Of a DNA stretch of 5,335 bases, positions 1-4,699 are shown in pieces. The stretch is from an uncultured Eubacteriales bacterium (GTDB lineage: Bacteria; Bacillota_A; Clostridia; Christensenellales; Aristaeellaceae). The stretch is taken from assembly GCA_900321945.1 (NCBI GenBank), contig ONXY01000193.1:1-5335 (forward strand), read 5' to 3'. Position 1 is the first letter of the stretch. Each line of letters starts with the position of its first letter. Below the pieces are notes generated by a model, which did not search any database, was not told the DNA's origin, and was given only the letters and a program-made list of their open reading frames with translations. A program made the translations under genes and the position numbers.

Positions 1-38
1 GGACGGAAAGCCGGGAAGGAGGGGAGGCCCGTGACTGA
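1..38 (+). CDS. Probable 3' end of an upstream gene (partial)
   Basis: The window opens inside what is probably the preceding gene of the operon. Two frames stay open from the left edge and stop over the start of the next gene: one ends with TGA at 32-34 (a GTGA overlap with the GTG start), the other with TGA at 36-38 and reads TESREGGEARD before the stop. The sequence is too short to choose between them. In nucleoside-type ABC operons of Bacillota the gene before the first permease is normally the double-domain ATP-binding subunit, so that is the expected identity, but nothing visible here proves it. Confidence 0.3.
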   Translation, partial: TESREGGEARD

Positions 39-1152
39 CGCGCACGCGGGAAAAACGCGGGAGCCGCTGGTCCATCTGACCAGACGGGATTATATGAATC
101 CCCTGCAGGCCTGGGGAATCCGCCTGGCGGCCGTTCTGCTCGGACTGCTGGTCTGCGGAATCGTCGCCTTCCTGCTGGTGGAGAAGCTGCAGAACAATCC
201 GGAACGGATCGGGGAGTTCTATTACACGTTCATCAAGGGAAGCTTCGCCACGCCGAGAAAAACATGGAAGTTTTTCAAGGATCTGGCGATCCTGCTGTGC
301 ATCGCCCTGGCCCTGACCCCCGCCTTCCGGATGCGCTTCTGGAACATCGGAGCGGAGGGACAGACCCTGATGGGCATCTGGGGCGCCATCGCCGTGGCAT
401 TTTACTGGGGCGGAAAGGTTCCGGAGGGCCTGCTGCTGGCGATGATGTTCGTTTCGGCGCTCCTCTGCGGCGCCGTATGGGCCGTGATCCCCGCGCTGTT
501 CCGGGCGAAATGGAACACGAATGAAACGCTTTTCACCCTGATGATGAACTATGTGGCAAGCTACGTGGTGGCGTACTTCCTGGTGGTCTGGGTGCCGAGC
601 GGATCCTCCAACCTGGGGAAGCTGAAATACGGAAAGCTGCCCGCGATCGGACACGAGTATCTGCTGATCATCCTGCTGACCCTGCTGCTGACCGCGGGGC
701 TGTACGCCTATCTGAACTATTCCAAGCACGGATATGAGATCAACGTGGTGGGCGAGAGCGTACGGACGGCCCGGTACGTGGGGATCAAGGTGGGAAAGGT
801 GATCATCCGGACGATGATCCTCAGCGGCGTCCTGTGCGGGCTGGCCGGATACCTGATCGCCGCGGGGCTGGATCAGACGATTACGACGGAAAGCGTGGGC
901 GGCCAGGGATTCACGGCCATCATGGTGTGCTGGCTGGCCCGGTTCAATCCGGCCGGCATGATCCTGACCTCCGGGCTGGTGACCCTGCTGGATCACGGCG
1001 CGGCCCAGATCAGCCAGGACTTCGGCGTGGCCGCGGATTTCCCGGACGTGGTGGTCGGAATCATCCTGTTCTTTATTATCGGCAGCGAGTTCTTCATCAA
1101 TTATAAGCTGCGCTTCCGCAGGCACGAAGCCGGAAAGGGGACGGTGAAATGA
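31..1152 (+). CDS. Nucleoside-type ABC transporter permease (NupP/YufP-like, BPD_transp_2 family)
   Basis: This 373-residue membrane protein is one of the two channel subunits of a BmpA/Nup-type ABC importer, a family known to take up nucleosides. It has a hydrophilic N-terminus of about 30 residues, then hydrophobic segments near residues 33-50, 83-98, 112-127, 133-157, 168-190, 209-228, 258-279 and 338-356. Family landmarks are FWNIGAEGQTLMG at 103-115, the NETLFTLMMNY stretch at 163-173 and GESVRTARYVGIKVGK at 241-256, the cytoplasmic region that meets the ATPase. The GTG start is chosen because AAGGAGG at 16-22 lies 8 bases upstream; an in-frame ATG at codon 22 has no comparable site. Its stop overlaps the next permease start by ATGA, indicating translational coupling. 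The family is clear; the actual substrate cannot be read from a permease alone, and the ATPase and binding protein lie outside the window. Confidence 0.93.
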   Translation: MTDAHAGKTREPLVHLTRRDYMNPLQAWGIRLAAVLLGLLVCGIVAFLLVEKLQNNPERIGEFYYTFIKGSFATPRKTWKFFKDLAILLCIALALTPAFRMRFWNIGAEGQTLMGIWGAIAVAFYWGGKVPEGLLLAMMFVSALLCGAVWAVIPALFRAKWNTNETLFTLMMNYVASYVVAYFLVVWVPSGSSNLGKLKYGKLPAIGHEYLLIILLTLLLTAGLYAYLNYSKHGYEINVVGESVRTARYVGIKVGKVIIRTMILSGVLCGLAGYLIAAGLDQTITTESVGGQGFTAIMVCWLARFNPAGMILTSGLVTLLDHGAAQISQDFGVAADFPDVVVGIILFFIIGSEFFINYKLRFRRHEAGKGTVK

Positions 1153-2102
1153 ACATCTGGCTGGATTTCTTCATTGACTCCCTGGCCTTCGGGGCCACGT
1201 TCATCTACGGCTCCACCGGTGAAATTCTGACCGAGAAGGCGGGACATCTGAACCTGGGCATTCCCGGCATCATGTGCATGGGCGGCGCGGGCGGATGCCT
1301 GATGCTGAACCTGATCGGGAACAGCGGGCTTCCCGGGTTCCTGACTGTGACGCTCGGCATTTTCGGATCCTTCGCGGCGGCCATGCTGATGGGCCTGATC
1401 TATTCCTTCCTGACGGTGTCGCTGCGGGCCAATCAGAACGTGACGGGCCTCGCGCTGACCACCTTCGGCGCCGGCCTGATGAAGGTGCTGATGAAGCGCG
1501 CGGATCCGGTGGTCTATCTGGTGGGCCCCAAGCAGATGTTCCGCTTTCCTTTCGCCGGAAGGACGGACAGCCTGCAGCGGCTGGGAGTGATGTTCTTCCT
1601 GGCAGTTCTGATCGCGGCGCTGGCGGGCTGGGTGCTCTTCCGCACCCGGGCCGGGCTGAACCTGCGGGCGGTCGGGGAAAGCCCCGCGACCGCGGACGCG
1701 GTGGGCATCAACGTGACCCGGTACAAGTACATGGCGACGATGATCGGAAGCGGCATCGCCGGGCTGGGCGGTTTCTACTACATCATCGACTACATGGCCA
1801 GCCAGGAGGCCTACCTGAGCGTGGAGGCCTTCGGATGGCTCTCGATCGCGCTGGTGATTTTCGCCCTGTGGCGCCCGCCGCTGACGATCCTGGGCTCCAC
1901 GGTGTTCGGCCTGCTGTTTTCCTGCTCCAGCTATATCGCGAACATCCCGGGCATACAGGTGACCATGGCCTCCAAGCCCATTCTGAAGATGCTGCCCTAC
2001 GTGGTGACGATCCTGGTGCTGATTTTCACGAGCATCCGCAACCGGAGGGAGAATCAGCCCCCGGCCAGCCTCGGGCTGAGCTATTTCCGGGAGGAAAGAT
2101 AA
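1149..2102 (+). CDS. Nucleoside-type ABC transporter permease (NupQ/YufQ-like, BPD_transp_2 family)
   Basis: This 317-residue protein is the second channel subunit, paired with the preceding permease as in nupPQ of Bacillus. Family landmarks are GEILTEKAGHLNLGIPGIM at 24-42, the ANQNVTGLALTTFG loop at 94-107, LRAVGESPATADAVGINVTR at 172-191 (the ATPase-facing loop) and the final GWLSIALVIFALWRPP region at 229-244. Hydrophobic segments lie near 60-90, 145-163, 195-215, 229-260 and 280-295; the tail after 297 is charged. The ATG overlaps the upstream stop (ATGA at 1149-1152), with only a modest purine-rich site (GGAAAGGGG, 1132-1140), so reinitiation after the upstream gene is likely. The length is normal for the family and no truncation is seen. 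The heteromeric nucleoside assignment rests on family and pairing. Confidence 0.93.
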   Translation: MNIWLDFFIDSLAFGATFIYGSTGEILTEKAGHLNLGIPGIMCMGGAGGCLMLNLIGNSGLPGFLTVTLGIFGSFAAAMLMGLIYSFLTVSLRANQNVTGLALTTFGAGLMKVLMKRADPVVYLVGPKQMFRFPFAGRTDSLQRLGVMFFLAVLIAALAGWVLFRTRAGLNLRAVGESPATADAVGINVTRYKYMATMIGSGIAGLGGFYYIIDYMASQEAYLSVEAFGWLSIALVIFALWRPPLTILGSTVFGLLFSCSSYIANIPGIQVTMASKPILKMLPYVVTILVLIFTSIRNRRENQPPASLGLSYFREER

Positions 2103-2108
2103 AAGAAA

Positions 2109-2140
2109 GGCGGCGCCGCGGGAATTCCCGGACGGCCGCC
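2109..2140 (+). other. Intercistronic GC-rich hairpin
   Basis: GGCGGC (2109-2114) pairs with GCCGCC (2135-2140), and inside it CGGG (2119-2122) pairs with CCCG (2127-2130) around an AATT loop. The two stems are separated by a 4x4 internal loop. No T-tract follows; a ribosome binding site comes next. It therefore looks more like an mRNA-processing or stability element, or just GC-rich spacer, than a terminator. Confidence 0.35.
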
Positions 2141-2151
2141 CCGGAGGAAAC

Positions 2152-2595
2152 ATGCGGAATCCGAAAACCACAGCCGGCCTGATCGCGCTGGGCGTGCTGC
2201 TGATCGCGCTGGGATTTCTGGCGGGACAGCTTGTGCCCGTGATCGGGCAGGTGCGCTGGGAGATGAGCCTGACGCCCACGCCGGAGCCGGCCGCCCCGGA
2301 CAGCGTGATGGCCGTGACGCCGGATCCTTCCCTTCCCACCGCGGAGCCGGTGCTGAGAAGCGGGATGACCGGGGAAAGCGTGAAAAACCTGCAGAGCCGC
2401 CTGTATACGCTGGGGTACTATACCGCGGCGATCGACGGGCAGTACGGCGCCGCGACGAAGGAGGCCGTGGCTGAGTTCCAGAGGCAGAACGGCCTGGACG
2501 CGGACGGCATCGTGGGCCCGGAGACGCGGCGGATCCTCTTTTCCGCCGAGGCGAAGCCCCGGCGGGCGGAGGGAACGGAGACCCCCGCTCCCTGA
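2152..2595 (+). CDS. Small membrane-anchored peptidoglycan-binding domain protein
   Basis: This is a 147-residue protein. A short basic N-terminus (MRNPK) is followed by one hydrophobic segment at about 8-32, acting as a signal anchor since no lipobox cysteine or clear cleavage site is seen. A Pro/Thr-rich linker (about 40-66, with TPTPEP and TPDPSLPTAEP) leads to a PG_binding_1 domain at about 67-129, recognisable by GMTGESVKNLQSRLYTLGYY, IDGQYGAATKEAVAEFQRQN and GLDADGIVGPETRRIL. A short charged, Pro-containing tail follows. There is no catalytic domain, so it should tether to or sense the cell wall outside the membrane rather than cut it. The ATG is set by GGAGG at 2143-2147. It lies 49 bases after the permease and is probably the last gene of that operon. 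No link to nucleoside uptake is known to me; co-transcription may be incidental. Confidence 0.88.
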   Translation: MRNPKTTAGLIALGVLLIALGFLAGQLVPVIGQVRWEMSLTPTPEPAAPDSVMAVTPDPSLPTAEPVLRSGMTGESVKNLQSRLYTLGYYTAAIDGQYGAATKEAVAEFQRQNGLDADGIVGPETRRILFSAEAKPRRAEGTETPAP

Positions 2596-2603
2596 GGACG
2601 GCG

Positions 2604-2644
2604 GCCCGGCGCGGACGGGCTTCCGCGGGGGGGATTTTCCCGCG
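2604..2644 (+). terminator. Tandem GC-rich hairpins after the nucleoside permease operon (weak terminator candidate)
   Basis: Two hairpins follow the stop codon: GCCCG (2604-2608) with CGGGC (2616-2620), and CGCGGG (2624-2629) with CCCGCG (2639-2644), the latter with possible G-T extensions in its loop. Neither is followed by a convincing T-run. The position is right for the end of the upstream operon, but the structure is not a classical intrinsic terminator. Confidence 0.3.
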
Positions 2645-2652
2645 CGGAAAGA

Positions 2653-2691
2653 TTCACGCAGTTTTCACACGGCGTTCCCGCCCCCTTAACA
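2653..2691 (+). promoter_or_regulatory. Pho box: four direct hexamers at 11-bp spacing (PhoB/PhoP-type operator)
   Basis: TTCACG starts at 2653, TTCACA at 2664, TTCCCG at 2675 and TTAACA at 2686. The starts are exactly 11 bases apart, so all copies face the same side of the helix. Tandem TTNACA-like hexamers with about 5-base spacers, placed just upstream of a -10 element, are the known binding arrangement for PhoP/PhoB, the phosphate-starvation response regulator. The third copy is the weakest match. Another OmpR-family regulator with similar half-sites cannot be excluded. Confidence 0.68.
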
Positions 2692-2700
2692 GAGAGAGAT

Positions 2701-2706
2701 TATGAT
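2701..2706 (+). promoter_or_regulatory. -10 element of the Pho-type promoter (P1)
   Basis: TATGAT sits 9 bases after the last TTAACA hexamer, with no -35 consensus at normal distance (17 bases upstream is C-rich). This is expected for an activator-dependent promoter in which the bound regulator replaces the -35 contact. Transcription would start near A2713 and read into a leader of about 164 bases ahead of the NusG-paralog gene. Confidence 0.6.
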
Positions 2707-2747
2707 GATCTCACAACGAAGGGCTTGCAGCCTTATTCTTTATCATA
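2701..2747 (+). other. Nested inverted repeats at the start of the leader
   Basis: The inner hairpin pairs 2720-2725 (AGGGCT) with 2729-2734 (AGCCTT) around a TGC loop, with one G-T pair, and is followed by ATTCTTT. An outer arm, TATGATGA (2701-2708) with TTATCATA (2740-2747), also pairs in DNA. That arm includes the -10 box and so could form in RNA only if transcription comes from further upstream. Its function is unknown. Confidence 0.3.
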
Positions 2748-2752
2748 GATTC

Positions 2753-2800
2753 CTGCCCCGTCCCGACCGGATGAAAAAGTTCCGGACCGGGACGGGGCAG
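2753..2800 (+). terminator. Very strong hairpin in the leader (terminator-like or antitermination target)
   Basis: CTGCCCCGTCCCG (2753-2765) pairs perfectly with CGGGACGGGGCAG (2788-2800). After a small internal loop, CCGGA (2767-2771) pairs with TCCGG (2781-2785) around a 9-base A-rich loop, giving 18 base pairs in total. What follows is ACAATTT, not a proper T-run, so intrinsic termination may be inefficient. The hairpin lies between the two promoters: it would be in the P1 leader and in any read-through from the upstream operon, but not in the P2 transcript. It could end upstream transcription, or be a recognition structure for the NusG paralog encoded directly downstream. Confidence 0.5.
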
Positions 2801-2801
2801 A

Positions 2802-2820
2802 CAATTTCCGGAACAAATTG
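2802..2820 (+). promoter_or_regulatory. Dyad overlapping the P2 -35 box (possible operator)
   Basis: CAATTT (2802-2807) and AAATTG (2815-2820) form a perfect 6-base inverted repeat with a 7-base spacer. The spacer region carries the 8-base palindrome TTCCGGAA (2806-2813). The right arm includes the TTG of the P2 -35 element, so a protein bound here would touch the promoter. The regulator is unknown, and a chance palindrome is possible. Confidence 0.3.
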
Positions 2821-2846
2821 AAAATGCCCCCGGAATATGCTAAGAT
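2818..2846 (+). promoter_or_regulatory. Sigma-A-type promoter P2 for the NusG-paralog/ABC operon
   Basis: The -35 box is TTGAAA (2818-2823), the spacer is 17 bases, and the -10 box is TAAGAT (2841-2846) preceded by an extended TGC (2838-2840). This is close to the housekeeping consensus at the best spacing. The start would fall near A2852, leaving a leader of only about 25 bases with GGAGGGGG at 2861-2868 and the TTG start at 2877. Confidence 0.7.
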
Positions 2847-2876
2847 AAGGCATCAAAAGCGGAGGGGGCGGGCGCT

Positions 2877-3617
2877 TTGGACGAGCCGCTTGTCCGGTGC
2901 CTGATGGTCGAGACGGGCAGGGAGGCGACGGTGCTCCGGCTGCTGAAGGCCATGAATCTGGGGACGGGAATCGCTCCCCAGCGCGTCCGCATACGGAAAA
3001 TCCGGGGCGTCTGGAGAAAGGATTTTATCCGGCTGCTGCCCGGATATGTTTTTGTGTTTCCGGAGGAGGATATTCCGATCCGGTATTACGGCCGGATCGA
3101 ACACGTGCTGAAAGCGCTCCGGTACGACAGGGAGCCGGACGGATACCTGCGGGGCGGCGATCTCGAGTTCGCCGGGGCGGTGCGGGATCTCGACGGGAAG
3201 CTGAACCTGCTGAACGCGGTGGACGAGGACGGTTTTATCCGGGTGACGGATCCGCTGCTGGAAACGCTCCACGGGGAAGTGATCTCCGTCGAGAAGGGAA
3301 AGCGGCTGGTCCGGCTCCGCGTCACGCTCATCGGACAGACGCGCGAACTGCAGATGAACTATCAGCTGCTGGGCGGCGACGGGAGGCCGCTGGAGCCGGC
3401 GGAGGACATGCCGGAGGCGGAGGACGGACGCTGGATCACTCCGTGGACGCCCGATTTCTCCGACGATCTGGCGGAGGAGATGGACCGGGAGAGCGCGGCT
3501 CCGCCGGAAACGGAAGAAGCCGCGGGGCGGGCCGGGGCGAAAACGGCCGCGCGCAGGAGACAGACCGCGGAGAACGCGGATGAGATCAATACCACGGAGG
3601 GGGATTACGCGCCATGA
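2877..3617 (+). CDS. NusG paralog, LoaP-like transcription elongation/antitermination factor
   Basis: This 246-residue protein has the layout of a specialised NusG. An NGN domain at about 5-105 contains VETGREA at 11-17, a basic stretch VRIRKIRGVWRKDF at 37-50 and the family motif LLPGYVFVF at 53-61. A KOW domain at about 123-165 contains GEVISVEKGKRLVRLRVTLIGQTRELQMNYQLL. NusG NGN domains bind the RNA polymerase clamp; operon-specific paralogs such as LoaP and RfaH raise processivity through their own operons. The TTG start is preferred because GGAGGGGG lies 8 bases upstream and because starting at Met10 would remove the first NGN strand. Residues from about 170 to 246 form an acidic, Ala-rich tail that is probably disordered and not part of standard NusG. 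The position next to an ABC operon, with an ATGA overlap into its ATPase, argues for a paralog rather than housekeeping nusG, which usually sits with secE and rplK. The exact subfamily is unproven. Confidence 0.85.
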   Translation: MDEPLVRCLMVETGREATVLRLLKAMNLGTGIAPQRVRIRKIRGVWRKDFIRLLPGYVFVFPEEDIPIRYYGRIEHVLKALRYDREPDGYLRGGDLEFAGAVRDLDGKLNLLNAVDEDGFIRVTDPLLETLHGEVISVEKGKRLVRLRVTLIGQTRELQMNYQLLGGDGRPLEPAEDMPEAEDGRWITPWTPDFSDDLAEEMDRESAAPPETEEAAGRAGAKTAARRRQTAENADEINTTEGDYAP

Positions 3618-4699
3618 AAGTCGTACTGGAAAACCTGACCAAGCGCTTCGCTTCCAGACAGGAAAAAGGGAAGGACGTCATTGCCGTCAACCGGTTCAAT
3701 TTCGAGATTCCGGACGGCCAGCTGGTGGGACTGCTGGGCCCAAGCGGATGCGGGAAGAGCACCACGCTGAACCTGATCAGCGGGCTGGAAACGCCGTCCG
3801 AGGGACGGATCTTCTTCGGGGACAGGGACGTCACAAACCTGCCGCCGGAAGAGCGCGGCGTGGGACTCGTGTTCCAGAACTACGCCCTGTATCCCCATCT
3901 GACGGTGGAGGAAAACATCATCTTCCCCCTTCAGAATCTGAAGGGAAAGCAGAAGATGACGAAGGAAGCGATGCATCAGAAGGCGGTTGAGGCCGCGAAG
4001 CTGGTGCAGATCGACCAGCTGATGGAGCGGAAGCCGAAGGAGCTGTCCGGCGGTCAGCAGCAGCGGGTGGCCATCGCCCGGGCGCTGGTGAAGATTCCGA
4101 ACGTGCTGCTGCTGGACGAACCGCTGAGCAACCTGGACGCCCGGCTGCGTCTTCAGACCCGGGAGGAGCTGCGGCGCATCCAGCGGGACACCGGCGTCAC
4201 CACGATTTTCGTGACCCACGACCAGGAGGAGGCCATGAGCATTTCCGACCTGATCATCGTGATGAAGGACGGGATCGTGAACCAGATCGGAAAGCCCCAG
4301 AGCGTCTACGACGAGCCGGTGAACCTTTTTGTGGCCCAGTTCCTGGGCACCCCCGCCATCAACGTGCTGGAGGGGGAGATCCGGAACGGAGGACTGCTGA
4401 TCGGCGAGGAGAAGGTGCTGGACATGCCCGGAAAGCCGGAAGGCCCCGTCTGGGTGGGGATCCGGCCCGAAGGTTTCATCCTGGACGAGAACGGCCCCTT
4501 TACCTGCGAAATGGACCGGGTGGAGGTCATGGGAAGAGACGTCAGCGTGGTCTGCCGGCACGCGAAAATGACCGGCCGGAACCTGCGGGCCATCATTCCC
4601 GCGGAGAGCGGCGTGAAACCCGGGCAGAAGCAGGTCCGCTTCACCCTGAAGCCCTACAAGGTCTTCGTGTTCGACCGGGAGAGCGAGGCGCGGCTATGA
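3614..4699 (+). CDS. ABC transporter ATP-binding protein, MalK/UgpC type
   Basis: This 361-residue ATPase powers a carbohydrate- or glycerol-phosphate-type importer. All nucleotide-binding motifs are intact: Walker A GPSGCGKST at 42-50, Q-loop VFQNYALYPH at 86-95, signature LSGGQQQR at 144-151, Walker B VLLLDEP at 164-170, D-loop SNLDA at 172-176 and the switch His202 in VTHDQEEAMS. A C-terminal regulatory TOBE/MalK-like domain covers about 240-356 and carries FLGTPAINVLEG and VGIRPEGF. The length matches MalK and UgpC. The ATG overlaps the NusG-paralog stop (ATGA), with GGAGGGGGA at 3596-3604 as binding site. The gene's own stop overlaps the following permease start, so the ATPase lies ahead of the permease. 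The substrate is unknown; a Pho-type promoter upstream would favour glycerol-3-phosphate or a similar phosphorylated compound, but sugar uptake is equally compatible with the protein. Confidence 0.93.
   Translation: MKVVLENLTKRFASRQEKGKDVIAVNRFNFEIPDGQLVGLLGPSGCGKSTTLNLISGLETPSEGRIFFGDRDVTNLPPEERGVGLVFQNYALYPHLTVEENIIFPLQNLKGKQKMTKEAMHQKAVEAAKLVQIDQLMERKPKELSGGQQQRVAIARALVKIPNVLLLDEPLSNLDARLRLQTREELRRIQRDTGVTTIFVTHDQEEAMSISDLIIVMKDGIVNQIGKPQSVYDEPVNLFVAQFLGTPAINVLEGEIRNGGLLIGEEKVLDMPGKPEGPVWVGIRPEGFILDENGPFTCEMDRVEVMGRDVSVVCRHAKMTGRNLRAIIPAESGVKPGQKQVRFTLKPYKVFVFDRESEARL

Noticed and set aside
1274..2182. Second + strand frame inside the second permease
   Set aside because: Arg/Gly/Pro/Asp-rich product typical of an out-of-frame GC-rich reading; the overlapping frame has clear family motifs.
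1101..2339. Long minus-strand open frame (412 codons) opposite the second permease
   Set aside because: It lies entirely opposite clear membrane-protein genes, its product is a low-complexity His/Gln/Arg/Gly-rich string with no recognisable domain, and such antisense frames are common in GC-rich DNA.
2701..2706. Ordinary sigma-A promoter with its own -35 for TATGAT
   Set aside because: The region 17 bases upstream is C-rich and has no -35-like hexamer; the phased TTNNCR repeats explain the site better as an activator-dependent promoter.
2702..2821. 39-codon open frame starting ATGATG in the intergenic region, considered as a leader peptide
   Set aside because: Its start codons lie inside the -10 box of P1 and so would not be transcribed from it, only a weak AGAGAG precedes it, and its sequence simply runs through the strong hairpin.
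2596..2876. Riboswitch, T-box, tRNA or phage attachment site in the intergenic region
   Set aside because: No conserved aptamer core, T-box motif, tRNA cloverleaf or att-like direct repeat was recognised; the visible structure is promoters, hairpins and short repeats.
2904..3617. ATG at codon 10 as the start of the NusG paralog
   Set aside because: It would delete the first strand of the NGN domain and has no good binding site, whereas TTG at 2877 has GGAGGGGG 8 bases upstream.
3605..4561. Long minus-strand open frame (318 codons) opposite the ATPase
   Set aside because: The product is rich in His, Leu and Gln with no family motif, and the + strand carries every ABC ATPase motif intact.
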